Shown: positions 1-5,023 of the stretch, in pieces
Numbering within the stretch: position 1 is the stretch's first letter
Layout of the letters: each line of letters opens with the position of its first letter
From: Candidatus Eiseniibacteriota bacterium
Lineage (GTDB): Bacteria; Eisenbacteria; RBG-16-71-46; CAIMUX01; WJJG01
Direction: 5' to 3'
Length of the DNA: 5,023 bases
Assembly: GCA_016867695.1 (NCBI GenBank)
Contig: VGIY01000209.1
Location: forward strand, 1-5,023
Notes under the pieces: generated by a model
The model's input: only the letters and a program-made list of their open reading frames with translations
What the model was told of the DNA's origin: nothing
Database searches by the model: none
Program-made: the position numbers and the translations under genes

Positions 1-102
1 AGGCGCCGGCGCGCGCTCGGGGGACGCGCCGCGGGTGACACGGCCCATCCCCGCGCGGCGGCGGCTCTTGGCGGAAGGGCGGGCGAAGCAGCGAGGAGCG
101 CC
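1..102 (+). other. Upstream sequence, possible 3' end of a preceding gene
   Basis: No complete gene fits here. Frame 3 is open from the left edge to a TGA at 36-38 and would be an 11-residue Arg/Gly/Ala-rich tail. Frame 2 is open from the edge to a TGA at 122-124, which would overlap the start of the next gene. Either could be the C-terminus of an upstream gene, but the stretch is too short and too GC-rich to choose between them. Frame 1, the frame of the following glycosyltransferase, is also free of stops to the window edge but has no ATG, GTG or TTG codon before 103. I see no clear promoter, so the next gene may be transcribed from further left. Confidence 0.3.
93..98 (+). promoter_or_regulatory. 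Ribosome binding site for the glycosyltransferase
   Basis: GAGGAG lies four bases before the GTG at 103. The spacing is slightly short but the match to the anti-Shine-Dalgarno is good. It decides the start: no other initiation codon exists in frame upstream, and the protein made from 103 begins exactly where GT4 enzymes usually begin. Confidence 0.6.
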
Positions 103-1317
103 GTGCCACGGGTCTGCCAGCTGATCACCCGCCTCGTCGTCGGCGGCGCCCAGCGCCTGGCGCTGGAGCTGACCGCGGACCTCAACGAGCGGGGCTGGCA
201 GGCGGAGCTCTGGTGCGGCCCGCAGGCCGGTCCGGAGGGCACGCTGAGCGACGAGGCGCGCGCCCGCGGCGTGCCCCTGCGCCTCCTGCCCGACCTGCGC
301 CGCGAGGTCTCGCCGCTGCGCGACCTGCGCGCCCTGGCCGCGCTGCGGCGGGAGCTGCGCGCCGGGGGCTTCGATCTCCTCCACACGCACAGCTCGAAGG
401 CGGGGATCCTCGGCCGCGAGGCGGCCGCGGCCGCCGGCGTGCCCCTGCGCGTCCACAGCGTGCACGGCTGGGCGATGACGCCCGACACCCCCGCGCCGCT
501 GCGCCGGCTCTACGCGAGCCTCGAGCGGCGCGCCGCCCGCCGGGCGCACGCCCTGGTCGCCGTCTCCGCCTCGGTGCGCGACGCGGGGCTGGCTCTCGGC
601 ATCGGCGGGCGGGAGCAGTACGAGGTCATCCGCGGCGGCATCCGCCTCGGGCCCGCCATCGACGCGCGATCCCGGACCGAGGCGCGCCAGCGCCTGGGCA
701 TTCTCGCCGGCGCGGTCGTGCTCGGCACGGTCGGCCGGCTCGACGACGCCAAGGATCCGCTGGGGGCGTTCGCCGCCCTGGCGCCCGCCCTGCGCGAGCG
801 CCCCGAGCTGCGGCTCGTCTTCATCGGCGACGGCCGCCTGCGCGCCCCGCTCGAGCGGGCGGTCTCCGCGGCCCGGCTCGAGGAGCGGGTCGTCCTCGCC
901 GGCCTGCGCGCCGACGCTGCCGCGCTCTGCCACGCCTTCGACGTCTTCTTCCTGGCGTCGCGCTGGGAGGGCTTCCCGCTGGCGATCGTCGAGGCCCTCG
1001 CGGCGGGCCTTCCGGTCGTCGCCTACGACGTGGCCGGCGTGGGCGAGGCGGTCGAGGAGGGCGTCAACGGCCGGCTCGTCGCGCCGGACGACGCGCGCAC
1101 CTGGCGGGCGCGGCTGCTCGAGCTGGCCGGCGCGCCGGAGGAGCGCGAGCGCATGGGCCGCGCGGCGAGGGCCGGGGCGATCGCCCGTTTCGACCTCGGG
1201 CGCATGCTCGCGGCCACGCGGGAGCTCTACGAGCGGCTGCTGAACCGCGAGGTTCGGGAGGCGCCGCGGGCGGTGCCGCCCGTGGCGCTCCCTCCCGGAC
1301 CGGCGGCCGGCGGCTAG
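103..1317 (+). CDS. GT4-family glycosyltransferase (GT-B fold), surface polysaccharide type
   Basis: Predicted 404-residue retaining glycosyltransferase that moves a sugar from a nucleotide-sugar donor to a lipid-linked or growing glycan acceptor at the cytoplasmic face of the membrane. Seen in the sequence: an N-terminal acceptor domain starting ITRLVVGGAQR (residues 8-18), the glycine-rich loop at 14-15 and a HTHSSKAGILGR stretch at 95-106 typical of the family. The C-terminal donor domain starts near 200, with GRLDDAKDP at 211-219 (basic Lys217), IGDG at 241-244 and the EX7E motif (Glu289 and Glu297 within EGFPLAIVE). Length is normal for GT4. The Ala/Pro/Gly-rich tail after about 384 looks disordered. 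No membrane segment or signal peptide is visible. The start is GTG. Its stop overlaps the stop of the convergent cupin gene by four bases. Family assignment is firm; donor, acceptor and linkage cannot be read from the sequence. A role in exopolysaccharide, capsule or O-antigen assembly is inference. Confidence 0.93.
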   Translation: MPRVCQLITRLVVGGAQRLALELTADLNERGWQAELWCGPQAGPEGTLSDEARARGVPLRLLPDLRREVSPLRDLRALAALRRELRAGGFDLLHTHSSKAGILGREAAAAAGVPLRVHSVHGWAMTPDTPAPLRRLYASLERRAARRAHALVAVSASVRDAGLALGIGGREQYEVIRGGIRLGPAIDARSRTEARQRLGILAGAVVLGTVGRLDDAKDPLGAFAALAPALRERPELRLVFIGDGRLRAPLERAVSAARLEERVVLAGLRADAAALCHAFDVFFLASRWEGFPLAIVEALAAGLPVVAYDVAGVGEAVEEGVNGRLVAPDDARTWRARLLELAGAPEERERMGRAARAGAIARFDLGRMLAATRELYERLLNREVREAPRAVPPVALPPGPAAGG

Positions 1318-1742
1318 ATCGCCCGCGAGCGCCTGGCCAGCGTCGGCGCGCCTCCGCCCCCGGGGGAGGCGGTCGCGGCGTAGAAGATGTTCAGCGCGCG
1401 CACGGGCTCGTCCCCCGCGACGCGCGTGCCGTGCAGCACGCCCGGGAAGACCGAGATCATCCGCCCCGGCTCCACGGCGACGGTGCCGCCGTTGATGGCG
1501 AACTCCAGCACCCCGCTCTCGACGATGGTCAGCTGCTCGCGCCGATGGACGTGGGGCGGAATGTCGGTCCCCGGCCGATAGGCGCAGCGGACGACCATCA
1601 CCCGCTGCGTGGCGATGACCTCCTCGGCGATGAGCTGCTGCGGATCGGGGGCGGTCAGGCTCTGCCAGCTGCCGACCGTGTACTTCCCCGGCAGCGTGCG
1701 GGTGCGCGAGCGCGGTTGCGCCGTGCGGGACTCCTGGGACAC
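1314..1742 (-). CDS. Small single-domain cupin protein
   Basis: A 142-residue beta-barrel protein of the cupin_2 type, predicted to be cytoplasmic. Cupin motif 1 is visible at residues 58-77: Gly58, His64, His66, Glu69-Gln70 and Gly77. Motif 2 is at about 93-118: Gly93, Pro100, His104 and Asn118. His64, His66, His104 and Glu69 or Gln70 are the expected metal ligands, so it probably binds Fe, Mn, Ni or Zn. The first ~20 residues are polar and basic and the last ~18 are Gly/Arg-rich; both look unstructured. There is no DNA-binding domain, so it is not a cupin-type regulator. The GTG start at 1742 is chosen because GGGAGGAG precedes it by three bases (complement of 1746-1753) and the cupin alignment begins soon after. 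The reading frame stays open far upstream to 3548, but that extension runs antisense through the permease gene and is rejected. Family is certain; whether it is a dioxygenase, isomerase, sugar-binding or sensing cupin is unknown. Confidence 0.88.
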   Translation of the reverse strand: MSQESRTAQPRSRTRTLPGKYTVGSWQSLTAPDPQQLIAEEVIATQRVMVVRCAYRPGTDIPPHVHRREQLTIVESGVLEFAINGGTVAVEPGRMISVFPGVLHGTRVAGDEPVRALNIFYAATASPGGGGAPTLARRSRAI

Positions 1743-1745
1743 GGG

Positions 1746-1753
1746 CTCCTCCC
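1746..1753 (-). promoter_or_regulatory. Ribosome binding site for the cupin gene
   Basis: Read on the minus strand this is GGGAGGAG, three bases before the GTG start at 1742. It is the strongest Shine-Dalgarno match in the window. It fixes the cupin start within an otherwise very long open frame. Confidence 0.65.
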
Positions 1754-1952
1754 GGGTTGAGCGTTGCGCCCGGCGGACCGCGGGGACCGTCGCGGGCGGG
1801 GCGTGTGGCCGAAGCGCGCCACTTCCGCTCTCTCCTATCGGCCGGGGCGCCGGGAACTGCAGCGCGACGCCCCATGTGCGCGCCGCCGGGTGCCGGGCCA
1901 CTGGATCCGCTCCTTCGCGGCCCGTCCTTCCGAGGTCCCGCCCAGGGGGTGT

Positions 1953-1986
1953 GCGCACCAGGGGCCGCGCACAAGGGGCCGTGCGC
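1953..1986. repeat. Three phased GCGCAC/GTGCGC half-sites (possible operator)
   Basis: Two adjacent 14-base units, 1953-1966 and 1967-1980, match at 13 of 14 positions (GCGCACCAGGGGCC and GCGCACAAGGGGCC). A third half-site, GTGCGC at 1981-1986, is the reverse complement of GCGCAC and keeps the same 14-base phase. The first unit is also part of the palindrome GTGCGCAC at 1951-1958. The second and third half-sites could form a 6-bp stem with an 8-base loop. The block ends two bases before TTGACA, a position suited to a regulator binding site. The repeats are seen; the regulatory role is inferred, and high GC raises the chance of coincidence. Confidence 0.4.
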
Positions 1987-1987
1987 C

Positions 1988-2016
1988 TTGACAACCGCCC
2001 GAAGCCGCCCCACCCT
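1988..2016 (+). promoter_or_regulatory. Possible promoter of the MFS permease gene
   Basis: A perfect sigma-70 -35 hexamer, TTGACA (1988-1993), is followed after 17 bases by CACCCT (2011-2016), which matches the -10 consensus at only two positions. Transcription would begin near 2023, leaving a leader of about 17 bases before ATG 2040. The -35 is convincing; the -10 is poor, so the call is tentative. Confidence 0.35.
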
Positions 2017-2039
2017 CGCCGTCCCACGACGAGGTGCCC

Positions 2040-3404
2040 ATGATGCCGAGCCGGATCGCGCGGGCCCTGACCCTGGGCTCGCCGGTGCCCGCGGGGCTTT
2101 CCCCCCGGGAGCGCGGTCTGCTGCGCCTGCACCTGCTCTCCTCGGTCTTCAGCGGTTTTCTCATGGCCTGCATCAACCTGTCGGACGCCACGCTGGCCAA
2201 GACGCTGAACGGCTCGGCCTTCCAGGTCACGCTGCTCGGCCTGCTGGCGGGGCTGAGCTACATCGGCGCGCTCTTCTGGGGCGAAGCGATGCGCGGGCGG
2301 CGCAAGGCGCCCTTCATCCTCGTCTTCGCCATGATCGGCAGGCTGGGCATCGGCCTCCTGGGGCTCAGCCAGGATCCCAACTGGTTCATCCTGGTCATGG
2401 CTCTCGTCTGGGTGTCGGACTCGCTCATCGTCACCGCCCAGGTCTCGATCATCCGCCGGGCCTACGCGCCGGAGCATCGCAACACGCTCTTCGGCCTGAC
2501 CATCTCCGCGACGACGCTCGTTCGCCTGGTGACGATGGTCGCCCTCGGGCGGCTGCTGGACTGGAACGAACATGCCTACGGGCTCTACTTCGGCGCCGGC
2601 GGCCTGGCGGGGTTCGCCGGCGCCTGGTTCCTGGCGCGGATGGAGCGGCGCCTGGACCGCGCCGCAGGCGACCCCGGCGCCGATCCGCCGCCCCGCCGGG
2701 TCATGCGCAGCGACCCGGTCGCCGACGCCTACCGGCCGATGGGTCAGCCAGGCCTGGGGGCGACGATGCGCTCCGTGCGCGAGTCGATCGCCCTCGTGCG
2801 CCGCATCGTCCGCCAGGATGCGACCTTCCGGACCTTCGAGCGCAACTTCTTCCTCTACGGCGTCGCCTTCCTCAGCCTGACCCCGGTCGTGCCCCTCTTC
2901 CTCGTCCACGACATGAAGATGGACTACACTCAGATCGGCCTGGCCAAGGGGCTGATGGGCCAGGCGGGCATGATCCTCCTGCCGCCCATCCTCGGGCGGA
3001 CGATGGAGCGGCTCGGCCCGGTGCGCTTCTGCGTCGGCGTCTTCGCCTTCCTGGCGCTCTTCCCGCTGCTGCTCTTCGCCGCCGGCGCGTTCCCGGGCGC
3101 CCCGGCGATCCCCCTCGTCTACGCCGCCTTCGCCTGCTTCGGCGCCGGGATGGCGGGGGTCAGCCTCGCCTGGCACATGAGCAGTATCCACTTCGCCCGC
3201 GACGAGGATCCGAGCTCCTACCAGGCGGTCCACAACGTCCTGACCGGCATCCGGGGGGGATTCGCGCCGCTCATCGGTCTCGCCCTGATCCAGACCGGCT
3301 CCAAGATGCCCGCCTTCCTGGCCAGCGCCGCCCTGCTCCTCGGCGCCTCGCTGCTCATGCACCGCCTGGCGCGGCGAGGGGCGCATCCCGCGTCGCGGCG
3401 CTAG
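2040..3404 (+). CDS. Major facilitator superfamily (MFS) permease, 12 TM
   Basis: A 454-residue inner-membrane secondary transporter. Twelve hydrophobic segments can be placed near residues 31-50, 61-82, 91-110, 115-138, 149-173, 179-200, 269-289, 297-319, 329-351, 356-378, 394-417 and 423-445. A long hydrophilic central loop at about 201-265, rich in Arg, Asp and Pro, separates the two six-helix halves. The loop between TM2 and TM3 carries GEAMRGRRKAP (81-91), a degenerate form of MFS motif A. ATG 2040 is preferred because GAGG (2031-2034) lies five bases before it. ATG 2043 is an alternative; an in-frame GTG at 2034 overlaps that Shine-Dalgarno and is less likely. Length is normal for the family. 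The gene diverges from the cupin gene, which may suggest shared control. No substrate can be assigned; uptake and efflux are both possible. The superfamily call is secure. Confidence 0.88.
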   Translation: MMPSRIARALTLGSPVPAGLSPRERGLLRLHLLSSVFSGFLMACINLSDATLAKTLNGSAFQVTLLGLLAGLSYIGALFWGEAMRGRRKAPFILVFAMIGRLGIGLLGLSQDPNWFILVMALVWVSDSLIVTAQVSIIRRAYAPEHRNTLFGLTISATTLVRLVTMVALGRLLDWNEHAYGLYFGAGGLAGFAGAWFLARMERRLDRAAGDPGADPPPRRVMRSDPVADAYRPMGQPGLGATMRSVRESIALVRRIVRQDATFRTFERNFFLYGVAFLSLTPVVPLFLVHDMKMDYTQIGLAKGLMGQAGMILLPPILGRTMERLGPVRFCVGVFAFLALFPLLLFAAGAFPGAPAIPLVYAAFACFGAGMAGVSLAWHMSSIHFARDEDPSSYQAVHNVLTGIRGGFAPLIGLALIQTGSKMPAFLASAALLLGASLLMHRLARRGAHPASRR

Positions 3405-3409
3405 CGCCG
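3396..3409. repeat. Perfect 14-bp palindrome across the MFS stop codon
   Basis: CGGCGCTAGCGCCG reads the same on both strands and contains the TAG stop (3402-3404) at its centre. In RNA it could form a 5-bp GC stem closed by a CTAG loop. No U-tract follows, so it is not a classical intrinsic terminator. It may be a weak pause or stability element, or simply a by-product of GC-rich sequence around a TAG. Confidence 0.4.
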
Positions 3410-3415
3410 GCCCTC
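3403..3415 (+). repeat. 13-base direct repeat, copy 1
   Basis: AGCGCCGGCCCTC occurs here and again, without mismatch, at 3483-3495, exactly 80 bases downstream. This copy includes the last two bases of the permease stop codon. Flanking bases differ, so the match is limited to 13 bases. The centre GCCGGC is itself palindromic. Confidence 0.5.
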
Positions 3416-3448
3416 CTCTCGAGGTTTCGCGCTCGCCCCGTGATGCTC

Positions 3449-3462
3449 CCCGCTCTTGCGGG
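3449..3462 (+). terminator. Small GC hairpin, possible weak terminator
   Basis: CCCGC at 3449-3453 pairs with GCGGG at 3458-3462 around a TCTT loop, about 45 bases after the permease stop. The stem is only five base pairs and no T-run follows, so this would at best be a U-less terminator or a transcript-end stabiliser. The position between two genes is suitable; the structure is weak. Confidence 0.22.
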
Positions 3463-3482
3463 ACGCCCATGCGGCGGTCGGA

Positions 3483-3495
3483 AGCGCCGGCCCTC
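3483..3495 (+). repeat. 13-base direct repeat, copy 2
   Basis: Second perfect copy of AGCGCCGGCCCTC, in the non-coding gap between the permease and the substrate-binding protein. The 67 bases between the two copies contain no recognisable gene. Confidence 0.5.
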
Positions 3496-3564
3496 GGCCT
3501 CGGGCATCCGCCGGCCGTCCGGCACGGGTCATCCCTTGGCCACCGCACGGCTCACCCTGCCTGC

Positions 3565-3593
3565 TTGATTGTTCCCGTCTCAGAGCGTACCCT
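3565..3593 (+). promoter_or_regulatory. Possible promoter of the substrate-binding protein gene
   Basis: TTGATT (3565-3570) and TACCCT (3588-3593) are separated by exactly 17 bases and lie in a locally less GC-rich patch. Four of six -35 and three of six -10 positions match the sigma-70 consensus. Transcription would start near 3600. That leaves a leader of about 40 bases to ATG 3640 but almost none to ATG 3604, which favours the later start. The match is only moderate. Confidence 0.33.
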
Positions 3594-3639
3594 CGGGGGC
3601 GTCATGCGGCGAGTTCCTCCGCCGGGAGAACTGGACGAG

Positions 3640-5023
3640 ATGGCTCGCACGCCCCGGATAGCAAAGGGGGCCCGGAGGCGACGGGTCGTTCGCGCGGGAT
3701 CCGCGGCCCTCTTAGCCGCCCTGGCGAGCCTGCTGGCGCTGGCCCTGGCGGAGGCGGGATGCTCCGCAGTCGTTCAAGAACAGGAAGAAGCCGAGCTCCG
3801 CGTGCCGTTCGTGCGGTCGCCTTCGACCTTCGATCCCGCTCACTCGACCGACATCGAGGACCACAACGTCCTGCGCCTTCTCTTCGAGGGCTTGGTGGAG
3901 TACGATCCCGCGTCGCTCGCTGCTCCGGGGCAGTCGTCGCCCCTCGTTGTCCCGATCCTGGCCGAGACCTACAGGTCGTCCCCGGACGGGCTGCTGTGGG
4001 AGTTCGTCCTCCGCAGCGGCGTTCGCTTCGTCGATAACCCCTGCTTTCCCCAGGGGCGGGGGAGAGAGATCGATCCGACGGATGTCAAGTACTCGATCGA
4101 GAGGGGATTGCGCGCCCTCGCCGGACCCGGTCCGTACGCCGACTTGCCGCCCTTAGTCGGGCTCTCGGAGTTCCTGTCCGGAGGCGCCAAGTCGATCGAA
4201 GGCATCGAGGCCGCCTCGCAGAGGACCGTCCGGCTCAGACTGACGAAGCGCGATCCGACCTTGATCTACTTCCTGACGGGGATGCCCTGCCGGGTCGTGG
4301 CTCGGGAGGCGGTGGACGGCTACGGCGCCGAGATCCGCGGGCACCCCGTCGGCTGCGGTCCCTACAGGCTGGCCTCCTTTGACGAGATGAGCGGCATAGC
4401 ACTGGTCCGGAATCGGGACTACTGGAGACGAGACACACGGGCCGGCGGTCTCCCGCGCATACCCGCCATCTGGTTCATCCCCGCGGCGTCGAAAGAACAG
4501 CTGACGTCCTTTCTGAGCGGAGAGGCGGATGTCATCGTCATCTACAGAGCGCCACTTGCTTCCGCTGCCGCTTCCCCCCGGGCGGAAGGCGGCCTGGCTG
4601 AATCCCTGCTCGTTCCCACGCCACTCGGGGAGGCCAAGCACTTCCTCGCCCGATACCTCAACACCACCGGACTCGGCTACGATTTCCGGTCCACCCATCC
4701 CGTCGTGCGCAGTCGCGGACTGCGAGCGGCGGTGGCCATGGCCATCGAAAGACCGCAGCACTACGGGGCGAAGGGCCTCTTCCCTCCCGGCCTCTGGAAC
4801 TACGATCCCGAAGCGCCCGGACAGTCCTTCGACATCGCGCGCGCCGCCGAGATCCTGACCGCCGAGGGATACCCCGGCGCGCGGGGGCTTCCGCGGCTGC
4901 GGATCGGCTCAGCCACTACCCACACCATGCGTGACGAGGCCTTCGAACCCCTCAGGAGGCTCGGCATGGAGGTCCGCTTCCGCAGGTATCCACCTGAGCG
5001 CCTGGCCGAGGCTGTCGAGCGAG
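3640..5023 (+). CDS. ABC transporter substrate-binding protein, family 5 (peptide/nickel type), 3' end missing
   Basis: The first 461 residues of an extracytoplasmic solute-binding protein of the SBP_bac_5 (DppA/OppA/NikA-like) family; no stop appears before the right edge. These proteins capture oligopeptides, nickel or related solutes and deliver them to an ABC permease. Visible family landmarks are FDPAHSTDIEDHN followed by LLFEGLVEYDP (64-90), PILAETYRSSPDGLLWEFVLRSGVRF (105-130), a Cys-containing NPCFPQGRGRE loop with DPTDVKYSIERG (133-156), HPVGCGPYRL (235-244, usually GTGPY), NRDYW (258-262), VVRSRGLRAAVAMAIER (355-371) and FDIARAAEILTAEGYPG (397-413). The N-terminus has a basic region (RRRR at 12-15), a hydrophobic core (about 21-37) and Cys41. 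The lipobox EAGC is atypical, with Glu at -3, so signal peptidase I cleavage after ALA near 37 is equally possible. ATG 3640 is preferred, with GGGAG at 3624-3628. ATG 3604, in the same frame, would give an unusually long charged leader. Permease and ATPase genes are expected downstream but not visible. The substrate is unknown. Confidence 0.88.
   Translation, partial: MARTPRIAKGARRRRVVRAGSAALLAALASLLALALAEAGCSAVVQEQEEAELRVPFVRSPSTFDPAHSTDIEDHNVLRLLFEGLVEYDPASLAAPGQSSPLVVPILAETYRSSPDGLLWEFVLRSGVRFVDNPCFPQGRGREIDPTDVKYSIERGLRALAGPGPYADLPPLVGLSEFLSGGAKSIEGIEAASQRTVRLRLTKRDPTLIYFLTGMPCRVVAREAVDGYGAEIRGHPVGCGPYRLASFDEMSGIALVRNRDYWRRDTRAGGLPRIPAIWFIPAASKEQLTSFLSGEADVIVIYRAPLASAAASPRAEGGLAESLLVPTPLGEAKHFLARYLNTTGLGYDFRSTHPVVRSRGLRAAVAMAIERPQHYGAKGLFPPGLWNYDPEAPGQSFDIARAAEILTAEGYPGARGLPRLRIGSATTHTMRDEAFEPLRRLGMEVRFRRYPPERLAEAVER

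Larger units (their letters stand above)
1743..2039. promoter_or_regulatory. Divergent control region between cupin and MFS genes
   Basis: This 297-base stretch separates the starts of two genes pointing away from each other, so it should hold promoters for both. On the plus strand a perfect TTGACA stands at 1988-1993. On the minus strand I find no convincing -35/-10 pair ahead of the cupin gene. Repeated GCGCAC motifs lie at 1953-1986. I see no credible small gene: stop-free frames here belong to long stop-free frames that shadow the neighbouring genes. Confidence 0.5.

Noticed and set aside
213..1760. A 515-codon plus-strand open frame overlapping the glycosyltransferase
   Set aside because: Repetitive Arg/Ala/Gly/Pro composition typical of an out-of-frame reading of GC-rich coding DNA; the frame starting at 103 has all GT4 motifs.
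3412..3427. CCTC/GAGG hairpin followed by TTT as a terminator of the MFS gene
   Set aside because: The stem is only four base pairs and the T-run only three bases, too weak to support a terminator call.
1314..3548. A 744-codon open frame on the minus strand spanning the cupin and the whole permease gene
   Set aside because: Only the last 142 codons show a protein family. The rest is low-complexity Gly/Glu/Arg/Ala/Asp/Gln sequence antisense to a well-supported membrane protein, as expected in very GC-rich DNA. A strong Shine-Dalgarno at 1746-1753 marks the real start.
1757..3568. A 603-codon plus-strand open frame overlapping the MFS gene
   Set aside because: It is Arg/Pro/Gly/Ala-rich with no recognisable domain, in another frame of the permease gene, which has twelve clear hydrophobic segments.
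3456..4037. A 193-codon plus-strand open frame over the last intergenic gap and the start of the binding-protein gene
   Set aside because: Arg/Gly/Pro/Ser-rich with no domain; it runs out of frame with the signal peptide and mature binding-protein sequence.
4153..4761. A 202-codon minus-strand open frame inside the last gene
   Set aside because: It is antisense to the well-conserved substrate-binding protein and shows no family motif of its own.
1..5023. A new multi-gene system such as a defence, toxin-antitoxin or mobile element cassette
   Set aside because: All four genes fall into common families with ordinary lengths. No nuclease, ATPase partner, recombinase, small paired gene or terminal inverted repeats were seen.

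Overview
This window is very GC-rich, coding-dense bacterial DNA. Hand counts give 50/60 G+C at 301-360 and 36/60 at 4381-4440. Third codon positions are almost all G or C in the first genes. Starts include GTG preceded by purine-rich Shine-Dalgarno sequences. Such composition, with a GT4 glycosyltransferase, a cupin, a major facilitator transporter and a family 5 solute-binding protein, fits a high-GC free-living bacterium. The sequence does not allow a genus or a secure phylum. I see no rRNA, tRNA, CRISPR array, insertion sequence, integrase or phage gene.

Layout, left to right. Positions 1-102 are upstream sequence and possibly the tail of a previous gene. Positions 103-1317 (+) encode a complete GT4 glycosyltransferase. 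Positions 1314-1742 (-) encode a small single-domain cupin that converges on it; the two genes share a CTAG in which each strand reads its own TAG stop. Positions 1743-2039 are the divergent control region between the cupin and the next gene. It holds a perfect TTGACA hexamer and three evenly spaced GCGCAC/GTGCGC half-sites. Positions 2040-3404 (+) encode a 12-helix MFS permease. Positions 3405-3639 are an intergenic region with a perfect palindrome over the permease stop, a 13-base direct repeat, a small GC hairpin and a possible promoter. From 3640 to the right edge (+) lies the N-terminal part of a periplasmic or lipid-anchored peptide/nickel-type ABC substrate-binding protein, cut off by the window.

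The genes do not form an obvious pathway. The glycosyltransferase probably belongs to a surface-polysaccharide locus to the left. The cupin and MFS permease share one divergent control region and may be co-regulated, for example as a small sensor or enzyme paired with an exporter or importer; that is inference. The substrate-binding protein may begin an ABC uptake operon running off the right edge. Its codon use is visibly more relaxed than that of its neighbours. I found no convincing evidence of a new multi-gene system here. The points most worth a second look are the ordered half-sites in the divergent region and the compositional change at the last gene.
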